8,224 nt of DNA. Source: a bacterium. Lineage in GTDB: Bacteria; Auribacterota; UBA3054; B51-G9. Under the pieces are notes generated by a model, which saw only the letters and a list, made by a program, of their open reading frames with translations, searched no databases and was not told the origin of the DNA. Every line of letters begins with the position of its first letter. Within the stretch, counting starts at the first letter, position 1. Below, one piece after another: positions 1-5,209 of the stretch. Position numbers and translations under genes: made by a program. The stretch lies in NCBI GenBank assembly GCA_029933535.1, contig JAOZNZ010000128.1:1-8224 (forward strand), read 5' to 3'.

Positions 1-916
1 TGTATCCACGACGGCGAATTCCTGCAATTGTCGGCATTCTCGGGTCATCCCATCCATTTATAAGTCCTTTTTCAATAAGCATGGATAATTTCCGCTTCGC
101 GAGAATAGTGTTCGTGATGTTTAATCGCGCAAACTCTATCTGACGGGGATGATGTATTCCTAACTGCTCAATAAACCAATTGTACAAAGGACGGTGATTC
201 TCGAATTCAAGCGAACAAAGAGAATAAGTAATTCCTTCAATTGAATCTTCCAAACCATGCGCCCAGTCGTACATTGGATATATACACCATTTATCTCCGG
301 CGCGATGATGATTGGCATGAAGAATTCTGTACATTATAGGATCGCGCAAATTTATATTATGCGCTGCCATATCAATTTTCGCGCGTAAAACTTTTTCACC
401 ATCGGGGAATTCACCCGACCGCATTTTTTCAAATAGTTCAAGATTTTCTTCGACAGAACGATTGCGATATGGACTTTCTTTACCGGGAGCTGTCAGTGTA
501 CCTCTGTACTCTCGAATTTCATCACCTGAAAGGTCATCGACATAAGCCGCGCCATTTTTTATAAGCTGCACGGCATATTCGTACATTTGTTCAAAATAAT
601 CTGAAGCATAATACAAATGCTCGTCCCAGTCAAATCCCAGCCAGCGGACATCTTCAAGAATTGACTGTACAAATTCGTCTTCTTCTTTCACCGGATTTGT
701 ATCGTCAAACCGCATGTGGCATTTTCCGTTATATTTTTCCGCGATACCGAAATCAATACATATTGCTTTTGCGTGTCCGATATGCAGATATCCGTTAGGT
801 TCAGGCGGAAACCGGGTAACAATACTGCCGTTATATTTATTGTTTTTCAAATCCTCTTCAATAATCAGCTCTATAAAGTTTGAAGCTGATGTTTCTGTTT
901 CATTTTTTTCAGACAT
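1..916 (-). CDS. glnS: Glutaminyl-tRNA synthetase, N-terminal 305 codons (runs off the window)
   Basis: Class I aminoacyl-tRNA synthetase that charges tRNA-Gln with glutamine in the cytoplasm. The visible part is the catalytic half. The class I HIGH signature lies at residues 45-48 within PPEPNGYLHIGHAK, followed by MRFDDTNP at 68-75. The GlnRS-typical block YDWAHGLEDSIEGIT is at 216-230, followed by SLCSLEFENHRPLY. The KMSKS-equivalent loop is at 271-276 (ILAKRK), followed by GWDDPRMPTIAG. The glutaminyl rather than glutamyl assignment rests on the EGITYSLCSLEF and WDDPRMPTI blocks. GlnRS is normally about 550-580 residues, so the C-terminal anticodon-binding beta-barrels lie left of position 1. 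The ATG at 916-914 has a good Shine-Dalgarno AAGGAGT at 921-927 and a strong promoter further upstream. The KMSKS loop has Ala where Ser is usual (xxSKR). Identity is near certain. Confidence 0.96.
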   Translation of the reverse strand, partial: MSEKNETETSASNFIELIIEEDLKNNKYNGSIVTRFPPEPNGYLHIGHAKAICIDFGIAEKYNGKCHMRFDDTNPVKEEDEFVQSILEDVRWLGFDWDEHLYYASDYFEQMYEYAVQLIKNGAAYVDDLSGDEIREYRGTLTAPGKESPYRNRSVEENLELFEKMRSGEFPDGEKVLRAKIDMAAHNINLRDPIMYRILHANHHRAGDKWCIYPMYDWAHGLEDSIEGITYSLCSLEFENHRPLYNWFIEQLGIHHPRQIEFARLNITNTILAKRKLSMLIEKGLINGWDDPRMPTIAGIRRRGY

Positions 917-942
917 TTTTACTCCTTATATTTTATGATGAT

Positions 943-971
943 ATTATACCAGAAACGATTACCTTATTCAA
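943..971 (-). promoter_or_regulatory. glnS promoter (sigma70-type)
   Basis: On the minus strand, -35 TTGAAT (966-971) and -10 TATAAT (943-948) are separated by exactly 17 nt. The -10 is preceded by TGG, so an extended -10 is also present. It lies about 27 nt upstream of the glnS start codon. The stretch TTTCTGGTATAATAT recurs word for word in the promoter of the PEP-CTERM gene at 1412-2389. Confidence 0.85.
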
Positions 972-1006
972 TTGTATTTTTCGCGCCTCATTTTTATCCC
1001 ATCGAC

Positions 1007-1152
1007 CTTGTGTCATGTCAAGTTTGTAATGATATATAGCAAACACAAATGTGGCTGCAAGCGAGGCACGAGCTTGTGGACTCCACCGGCTCGCTCCGCT
1101 CTCCGGCAGCTACATCCTTTTTGATAACTTTACAGCGTTGACATGACACTAG
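1007..1152. repeat. Long inverted-repeat element (MITE-like or REP-like)
   Basis: The ends are a 12-bp perfect inverted repeat, GTGTCATGTCAA at 1010-1021 and TTGACATGACAC at 1138-1149. It extends inward past a 3-nt mismatch to TGTAA (1025-1029) and TTACA (1130-1134). Nested inside are ATGTGGCTGC opposite GCAGCTACAT, AGCGAG opposite CTCGCT, and GTGG/CCAC near the centre. The whole 140 bp can therefore fold as one branched hairpin. Its inside is more GC-rich than the flanks. No coding potential and no convincing target duplication were seen. It could be a non-autonomous transposable element or a structured intergenic repeat. Confidence 0.7.
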
Positions 1153-1204
1153 TGCGTCATATCCAACAAACACCGATTCACAAATATTGACCATCGATAA
1201 CTCA
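1150..1204. repeat. Conserved non-coding block, copy A
   Basis: About 55 bp beginning TAGTGCGTCATATCCAACAA and ending near ATCGATAACTCAG. It recurs at 2585-2639 with a single mismatch (ATATTGACC against ATGTTGACC). Each copy lies beyond the terminator of a PEP-CTERM gene, on its downstream side. Its conservation is higher than that of the coding regions of the duplicated genes. Function unknown. Confidence 0.85.
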
Positions 1205-1210
1205 GGTACG

Positions 1211-1311
1211 TTGTCCCGATTCCGTATCGGGACAATTGCTTCACAAAAATATTTTTGTGAAAAGTTATAAAATTAATTATTGACAAACAACCTGTTTGGT
1301 GTCCAAACAGG
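1211..1311. repeat. Cluster of three perfect hairpins in the glnS / PEP-CTERM spacer
   Basis: Three separate perfect inverted repeats follow one another. TTGTCCCGAT/ATCGGGACAA (1211-1220, 1226-1235) has a 5-nt loop. A 22-bp loopless palindrome lies at 1240-1261, with half-site TTCACAAAAAT. CCTGTTTGG/CCAAACAGG (1291-1299, 1303-1311) has a 3-nt loop. None is followed by a T-tract that would make a standard terminator. The corresponding spacer after the second PEP-CTERM gene lacks them, so they are not part of the gene duplication. The palindrome could be an operator, but no regulator is implied. Confidence 0.65.
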
Positions 1312-1348
1312 CTACCTTTTCAAGCGACAGAAAATAACGGTTGTAATT

Positions 1349-1383
1349 AAAAAAACCGTGAAAAAGCATCGCTTTTCCACGGT
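1349..1383 (-). terminator. Rho-independent terminator of the PEP-CTERM gene at 1412-2389
   Basis: On the minus strand a 13-bp stem with one mismatch (1371-1383 pairing with 1355-1367, 3-nt loop) is followed by a run of seven T (1349-1355 on the plus strand is all A). It starts about 30 nt after the TAA stop. An almost identical hairpin follows the paralogous gene. Confidence 0.9.
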
Positions 1384-1411
1384 CTTAGAAATTAATGACT
1401 TCTCAGAAAAA

Positions 1412-2389
1412 TTATTTCCTGAATCTTCTGTATAATCCTAATATAATTAACAAAATCCCCGCAAATATTCCCGGCTCGGGAACATTATGGAAAACAGATA
1501 CATCACTGCTGTGTTCAGGCTCAGGATACGGAACTCCCGTATCACCAACTAAAATCTCAATCCAATCACTGACTTTTAATGATGTCGTGCGGTTAAGTAG
1601 AACATCATCATGTGTCGCAAAGGAACTTTCAATAACATTATAACGCGGGTCGCCCGGTTGCAAACCTGTAATAATTTGAAATGACATAACTCTGGTCTTA
1701 GAGGCGCCCTGAGCAATATCACCGAAATCCCATGTGGGAACATGAAAATCTCCAAATGGTTGCGGCGCTTCAAGATCTTCTGTCCAGCAGTACCAGGCAA
1801 GCTGATCATGGTTCAAAGCTTCGATATAATCGGGAAACGGGTCGAAATATGGCGGTAGAAAAGGCGCTGGAAAAGGCACACTCAAATCAACAGAAAATTC
1901 CGCTGTTAACTTTACATCAAGAAGCGGTCCTTCAAATTTCTGGTCTTCAATACCATTGAATGCCCGTTGCTCACCATGACTGTTGGCGCCGGCTGCCCAT
2001 GGCGATAGCGCGGGAATATCATTACTTATAGTTGCAGTAATATCAAATGCCAGAATTGGACCTCCGCCTCCACCTACGACTGCGGATACATATCCATAAA
2101 TAGCAAAGAAACTTGCGTTCCCTCCACCAAAATTAGGATCTACATTATCATAAAATTCATGCGTCCGGTTTTCATAAATACTGCGTGTCGCTCTGTCTAC
2201 AAACCACTGGCCGGCTTTTGCATGCGGATCGCCTGTCGGGTATAACGGCGGAAGTGGAATCCCAGGACCTGTCCAACTTGGATCGGGTGTTACCGGAGGT
2301 TTAATTATTGTTAATGACGGCGCGGCAAAAGAAATCTGAATTGCCAAAACAGAGATTAGAACAGAGCATATCAAAGTGATTTTTTTCAT
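1412..2389 (-). CDS. PEP-CTERM sorting-domain protein, paralogue 1 (325 aa)
   Basis: Predicted exported protein of unknown function. Residues 1-22 form a signal peptide: KK, then a hydrophobic stretch, then SFA before APS. The C-terminal 24 residues form a PEP-CTERM signal with VPEP at 303-306, a hydrophobic helix GIFAGILLIILGLY and the basic tail RRFRK. In known systems this tail is recognised by an exosortase, and the protein is processed at the cell surface, often with exopolysaccharide export. No exosortase gene is in the window. The middle part is rich in Pro, Gly, Trp and aromatic residues and matches no domain I recognise. The ATG at 2387-2389 has SD AAGGAG at 2396-2401. It is a tandem paralogue of the gene at 2794-3789. 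Shared blocks include TATISNDIPALSPWA, HGEQRAF, KFEGPLLDVKLTAEFS, NHDQLAWYCW and FHVPTWDFGDIAQG. Confidence 0.9.
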   Translation of the reverse strand: MKKITLICSVLISVLAIQISFAAPSLTIIKPPVTPDPSWTGPGIPLPPLYPTGDPHAKAGQWFVDRATRSIYENRTHEFYDNVDPNFGGGNASFFAIYGYVSAVVGGGGGPILAFDITATISNDIPALSPWAAGANSHGEQRAFNGIEDQKFEGPLLDVKLTAEFSVDLSVPFPAPFLPPYFDPFPDYIEALNHDQLAWYCWTEDLEAPQPFGDFHVPTWDFGDIAQGASKTRVMSFQIITGLQPGDPRYNVIESSFATHDDVLLNRTTSLKVSDWIEILVGDTGVPYPEPEHSSDVSVFHNVPEPGIFAGILLIILGLYRRFRK

Positions 2390-2415
2390 GAGTGTCTCCT
2401 TACGGTAGTTAAAAA

Positions 2416-2460
2416 TTAAAATAATTGTATTAACATTTGAAACTGATATTTCAATTTCAT
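2416..2460 (-). promoter_or_regulatory. Possible 14-codon leader ORF in the PEP-CTERM 1 mRNA leader
   Basis: Inside the roughly 80-nt leader, an ATG (2458-2460) follows the SD-like GAGGAG by only about 2 nt. It reads MKLKYQFQMLIQLF before TAA at 2416-2418. The true gene starts 27 nt downstream with its own good SD. The short spacing and the absence of such an ORF in the paralogue's leader make chance quite possible. Confidence 0.25.
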
Positions 2461-2479
2461 TTCTCCTCTTTGATAGTAT

Positions 2480-2508
2480 ATTATACCAGAAATGTTTTTC
2501 ATATTCAA
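2480..2508 (-). promoter_or_regulatory. Promoter of PEP-CTERM gene 1
   Basis: On the minus strand, -35 TTGAAT (2503-2508), a 17-nt spacer and -10 TATAAT (2480-2485), with TGG before the -10. This is the same -35, spacing and TTTCTGGTATAATAT core as the glnS promoter. The predicted transcript leader is about 80 nt. Confidence 0.85.
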
Positions 2509-2516
2509 TAAAGTAA

Positions 2517-2592
2517 CCAAAGCATCTTGCTTTGGATTTTAGTTGAAGTAAGACGCACTCTTGACCCGCGTATGCAGGGTTCCTAGTGCGTC
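2517..2592. repeat. Two hairpins upstream of the PEP-CTERM 1 promoter
   Basis: CCAAAGCA/TGCTTTGG (2517-2524, 2528-2535) is a perfect 8-bp stem with a 3-nt loop. Further on, GACGCACT (2552-2559) pairs perfectly with AGTGCGTC (2585-2592), and the inner GACCC/GGGTT can extend the stem. The right arm of the second hairpin is the first part of conserved block B, whereas in copy A the same sequence abuts the 140-bp inverted-repeat element. No T-tract is present, so a terminator role is not supported. Confidence 0.55.
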
Positions 2593-2639
2593 ATATCCAA
2601 CAAACACCGATTCACAAATGTTGACCATCGATAACTCAG
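2585..2639. repeat. Conserved non-coding block, copy B
   Basis: Second copy of the 55-bp block at 1150-1204, with one mismatch. It sits between the promoter of PEP-CTERM 1 and the terminator of PEP-CTERM 2. Sequence on both sides of the block differs between copies. This suggests either selection on the block itself or rearrangement of its flanks after the duplication. Confidence 0.85.
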
Positions 2640-2730
2640 TTGATTATTTAAATTTTCCCTTAACTTAGCGCTTATGGGACAACGCCCTGTAGGAGCATAA
2701 TGACCTAATGAGTACAAACTGCGCTACATT

Positions 2731-2768
2731 AAAAAGACCGCAGAAAAGCATCGCTTTTCCACGGTCTT
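2731..2768 (-). terminator. Rho-independent terminator of the PEP-CTERM gene at 2794-3789
   Basis: On the minus strand a 16-bp stem (2753-2768 with 2734-2749, two internal mismatches, 3-nt loop) ends in a T-run (2731-2735 is A on the plus strand). It is the paralogue of the terminator at 1349-1383, and both lie about 30 nt after their stop codons. Confidence 0.88.
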
Positions 2769-2793
2769 AGAAATTAATGACTTCTCAGAAAAA

Positions 2794-3789
2794 TTATTTC
2801 CTGAATCTTCTGTATAATCCTAATATAATCAACAAAATCCCCGCAAATATTCCCGGCTCGGGAATATTATGGAATACCGATACATCACTGCTGCGGCCGA
2901 TTTCAGGATACGGTACGCCCGTGTCACCAAATAAATCTTCTATCCATTCACTGATTTTCAATGATGTCGTTCGGTTAAGAAAAATGTCATCACCGGTTTC
3001 AAAAGAACTTTGAATAACAAAGTAGCGCGGGTCAGGTGGCATCAGACCTGCCGGAATTCGAAATGTCATAACTCTGGTCTTAGAGCTTCCCTGTGCAATA
3101 TCACCGAAATCCCAGGTCGGTACATGAAAATCACCCCACGGAATTAAATCTTCAGGATTTTCCTGTGCCCAGCAGTACCAGGCAAGCTGATCATGGTTTT
3201 CAGCTTCAATATGAGCTTCTGGATACTGATCAAAATATGGCGGTGTCCATTGTGCAGGAGGAGGTACTAAAGGATCAATAGAAAATTCCGCTGTGAGTTT
3301 TACATCAAGAAGCGGCCCCTCAAATTTCTGATCATCCATACTAGTGAATGCTCGTTGCTCGCCATGACTGTTGTCACCGGGAGCCCATGGTGATAGTGCG
3401 GGAATATCATTACTTATAGTTGCAGTAATATCAAATCCCAGAATTGGTGTTCCTGGACCTCCCCAAATTATTTGGGACACATATCCATAAATAGCAAAGA
3501 AACTTGCGTATCCACCGCCAAAAGTAGAAGAAGCATCGTTATGAACATTATCATAAAATTCATGTGTCCTGTTTTCATATTCGCCGGTTAGCTTGTCTAA
3601 AAACCACTGACCTAATTCTGCATGTGGATCGCCACCTATTGCAGGTGGTGGAAGAGGTATTCCCGGACCTGTCCAGCTTGGTACGGGTGTTACCGGCGGT
3701 TTAATTATTTTTAATGACGGCGCGGCAAAAGAGAGCTGAATTGCCAAAATAGAGATTAGAATTGAGAATAGTAAAGTGATTTTTTTCAT
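2794..3789 (-). CDS. PEP-CTERM sorting-domain protein, paralogue 2 (331 aa)
   Basis: Predicted exported protein of unknown function and tandem paralogue of the gene at 1412-2389. Signal peptide at residues 1-22, ending SFA before APS. The PEP-CTERM tail covers 308-331, with IPEP (309-312), the helix GIFAGILLIILGLY and RRFRK. The last 22 residues are identical to those of paralogue 1, while the middle has diverged with several small indels, for example an extra HNDASST-type stretch after NRTHEFYDNV. The ATG at 3787-3789 has a near-ideal SD AAGGAGG at 3795-3801. The signal peptide and sorting tail are the best-conserved parts, as expected if export and processing constrain the ends and the surface part varies. 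The two genes are separately transcribed, since each has a promoter and a terminator. Only the sorting class is assigned, not a function. Confidence 0.9.
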   Translation of the reverse strand: MKKITLLFSILISILAIQLSFAAPSLKIIKPPVTPVPSWTGPGIPLPPPAIGGDPHAELGQWFLDKLTGEYENRTHEFYDNVHNDASSTFGGGYASFFAIYGYVSQIIWGGPGTPILGFDITATISNDIPALSPWAPGDNSHGEQRAFTSMDDQKFEGPLLDVKLTAEFSIDPLVPPPAQWTPPYFDQYPEAHIEAENHDQLAWYCWAQENPEDLIPWGDFHVPTWDFGDIAQGSSKTRVMTFRIPAGLMPPDPRYFVIQSSFETGDDIFLNRTTSLKISEWIEDLFGDTGVPYPEIGRSSDVSVFHNIPEPGIFAGILLIILGLYRRFRK

Positions 3790-3848
3790 GCGAACCTCCT
3801 TGCTTTAATTAAAATTACTAATTTAATAAGTAAATCTAACGCATTAAT

Positions 3849-3877
3849 ATTATATCATGGATATAGTTAAAAAGCAA
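3849..3877 (-). promoter_or_regulatory. Promoter of PEP-CTERM gene 2
   Basis: On the minus strand, -35 TTGCTT (3872-3877), a 17-nt spacer and -10 TATAAT (3849-3854), giving a leader of about 50 nt. The spacer sequence differs from that of the glnS and PEP-CTERM 1 promoters and has no TGG before the -10. Confidence 0.8.
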
Positions 3878-4012
3878 GCGTTCATTTTCACGCATATAAG
3901 TATTTTCCTTGTTCGCACGGCAGGGAGCTACGCGCAACGTCTATTTTAAGATGATTTGAGTAGTTTTTAAGAAACAACTAAATTGCCTATATTTATACTT
4001 GTGTTCAACATA

Positions 4013-4252
4013 TTTTGTCCCAATTTCGGCGACTAAATCAAAAGATTATAAATTATTAATAATGCTTATCGTGTTTTAATGTTTATTGATTATGCACCAA
4101 AGCCGGTAAAATTAAAAAGATTGATTTAGCCGCAAGGGCTATCCCCGGCACGCCACGAACTACGTTATAAAAGACTTGGCGTATATATACGCCTGCGCCT
4201 TCCAAGCCTTGTTCGTGGCATACTGGGAATAGTCGCCGGAATTGGGTTTTGT
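4013..4252. mobile_element. MITE-like non-autonomous element with TIRs and target duplication
   Basis: The terminal inverted repeats are CCCAATTTCGGCGACTA (4019-4035) and TAGTCGCCGGAATTGGG (4230-4246), 17 bp with one mismatch. TTTTGT lies directly outside both ends (4013-4018 and 4247-4252), as expected for a 6-bp target-site duplication. Inside are CTAAATCAA (4033-4041) opposite TTGATTTAG (4121-4129), and a second hairpin GCCACGAAC/GTTCGTGGC (4152-4160, 4211-4219). That hairpin encloses a perfect 16-bp palindrome, GGCGTATATATACGCC (4178-4193). No transposase is encoded, so movement would need an enzyme supplied from elsewhere. The element lies about 8 bp upstream of the tRNA promoter -35. 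Confidence 0.75.
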
Positions 4253-4260
4253 TTTCCCAC

Positions 4261-4289
4261 TTGATTTTAAAATACACTTTTGATATAAT
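4261..4289 (+). promoter_or_regulatory. Promoter of the tRNA-Lys / tRNA-Glu operon
   Basis: -35 TTGATT (4261-4266), a 17-nt spacer and -10 TATAAT (4284-4289). The first tRNA starts 48 nt after the -10. The target duplication of the MITE-like element ends 8 bp before the -35, so the core promoter is intact but its upstream (UP-element) region has been replaced. Confidence 0.85.
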
Positions 4290-4337
4290 CTCTGCTCGTT
4301 GGGATAGTAGTAATATTATTTCAACATATATCATGAC

Positions 4338-4413
4338 GGGCCGTTAGCTCAGCTGGCAGAGCATCTGACTTTTAATCAGAGGGTCGCTGGTTCAAATCCA
4401 GCACGGCTCACCA
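4338..4413 (+). tRNA. tRNA-Lys (anticodon TTT)
   Basis: Full cloverleaf of 76 nt including encoded CCA. The acceptor stem GGGCCGT/ACGGCTC has one G-T pair and discriminator A. The anticodon stem TCTGA/TCAGA carries loop CTTTTAA, with anticodon TTT at 4371-4373. The T-arm is GCTGG-TTCAAAT-CCAGC. It reads the AAA and AAG codons. Confidence 0.97.
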
Positions 4414-4442
4414 TGATTTTTATATTTGAATAAAGACTATAC

Positions 4443-4519
4443 GACCCCATCGTCTAGTCAGGTCAGGACACCGGGTTTTCATCCCGACAACAGGGGTTCG
4501 AATCCCCTTGGGGTCGCCA
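4443..4519 (+). tRNA. tRNA-Glu (anticodon TTC)
   Basis: Full cloverleaf of 77 nt including encoded CCA. The acceptor stem is GACCCCA/TGGGGTC with discriminator G. The D-arm begins TCGTCTAG, as is usual for tRNA-Glu. The anticodon loop TTTTCAT carries TTC at 4478-4480, and the T-arm is AGGGG-TTCGAAT-CCCCT. The outermost anticodon-stem pair (C4471-A4487) is a mismatch. It follows tRNA-Lys by 29 nt and is probably co-transcribed with it. The 3' end faces the restriction-modification region, as expected if this tRNA were an integration site. Confidence 0.96.
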
Positions 4520-4523
4520 TATT

Positions 4524-4569
4524 AAAACCCCTTGAATCACCAGCTTTTAAGCAGTGTTCAAGGGGTTTT
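4524..4569 (+). terminator. Strong, probably bidirectional terminator
   Basis: A perfect 13-bp inverted repeat, AAAACCCCTTGAA (4524-4536) and TTCAAGGGGTTTT (4557-4569), with CAC/GTG extending the stem inward, begins 5 nt after tRNA-Glu. T-tracts flank both sides, so it can stop the tRNA transcript on the plus strand. It can also stop transcription arriving on the minus strand from the hsd genes. Confidence 0.9.
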
Positions 4570-5067
4570 CTCATTCTACAGGTTATCATACAACCGAATT
4601 GCACCCCAGAGGGAACCCGGATTTCAAATCTGCTTTTATTCTATTTCCTGTTTCTTAAATTCCTTGGATATTTCCATTGTGAATTTTTTGATTTCCTGAA
4701 TATTTCGTTTTGCTTTTTTGAAACAGTACCGGAACAAGTAAAATCCTCGGAGCGTTTTTATTTTGCCGGATAGTGGAAATCCTCGCCGTGAATTTTAGTT
4801 TTTAAAAAAAGAATCAAGGGGTATAGATGAGATGTAGAGTGCCAAACTGCGAAACAAGTAAGCGGTGGTAGGCTATAACGTTTTATTGACCTGTAGAGCA
4901 ACATCAGCAGCGGATTTGTCCGGTAATTGGATTATTTTATTAACATTCTCTAGGTATTCTATTGACATTCTATTAAAATTTCAACGATTATTTCATTACT
5001 TTTTTCCGAGAGAATATTTTGTCCATCTATTTGCCTTTAAACAAAAATTTGAGAATTTCTAAAACAT
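4570..5067. other. AT-rich stretch with no convincing gene
   Basis: No full-length gene is seen between the tRNA terminator and the repeats at 5068. On the minus strand, 4636-4794 is an open frame of 52 codons that ends in the plausible helical tail QEIKKFTMEISKEFKKQEIE before TAA. It has no upstream start or promoter and could be the remnant of a gene end. On the plus strand, an ATG at 4827 follows AAGGGG by about 5 nt and gives a 14-residue frame (MRCRVPNCETSKRW). I recognise neither. The stretch may be the decayed edge of an integrated island. Confidence 0.4.
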
Positions 5068-5098
5068 TTATCCCGTAATTATCCCGTAATTATCCCGT
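5068..5098. repeat. Short tandem repeat, 11-bp unit
   Basis: TTATCCCGTAA occurs twice in full (5068-5078, 5079-5089) and a third time up to TTATCCCGT (5090-5098). With only 2.8 copies it is not a CRISPR and is too short to call an iteron array. It lies just beyond the remnant at 5148-5207. Confidence 0.7.
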
Positions 5099-5147
5099 GT
5101 TTTTTTCTGTTTAGGTTGCATCGGGTATCATGTGTGGTATCATAGTC

Positions 5148-5207
5148 GGCAACTTCCCCACTTACTTCCCCGGTAGGTTGTCCGGTAACTTGTCCGGCAC
5201 GCCATAT
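5148..5207 (-). pseudogene. Remnant of a paralogous DUF4062/ATPase gene (linker segment)
   Basis: Read on the minus strand, these 60 bases encode IWRAGQVTGQPTGEVSGEVA. This matches the ATPase-to-linker junction of the neighbouring gene (IIWRTGQPTGQ then GEVSDEVAEQ, its residues 398-435). The frame differs from that of the intact gene, whose TGA lies at 5210-5212, so it is not read by simple read-through. Beyond EVA the similarity stops, and the frame runs to TAA at 5079-5081 through unrelated sequence. It is either the leftover of a second homologous gene or a recombination scar between linker repeats. Confidence 0.65.
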
Positions 5208-5209
5208 TG

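Noticed and set aside
1211..1235. Hairpin as a glnS-related T-box or attenuator
   Set aside because: It lies well upstream of the glnS promoter. The transcribed glnS leader is under 30 nt and has no room for a riboswitch.
1395..3013. Plus-strand frames beginning MTSQKNYFLNLLYN at 1395 and 2777
   Set aside because: They are the reverse complement of the conserved 3' ends of the two PEP-CTERM genes. Their similarity reflects the duplication only.
4083..4334. 83-codon minus-strand open frame inside the MITE-like element
   Set aside because: It spans hairpin arms and the reverse of the tRNA promoter, has no recognisable domain and no transposase motifs. It is best explained as chance in a palindromic element.
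4426..4773. 115-codon plus-strand open frame
   Set aside because: It reads straight through tRNA-Glu and its terminator and so cannot be a real protein gene.
4636..4794. 52-codon minus-strand frame ending KEFKKQEIE
   Set aside because: It has no start codon in good context and no identifiable family. It was kept only as a note that a gene end may have decayed here.
5068..5098. CRISPR-like or replication iteron array
   Set aside because: There are fewer than three 11-bp units with no spacers, and no cas, rep or AT-rich origin features beside them.
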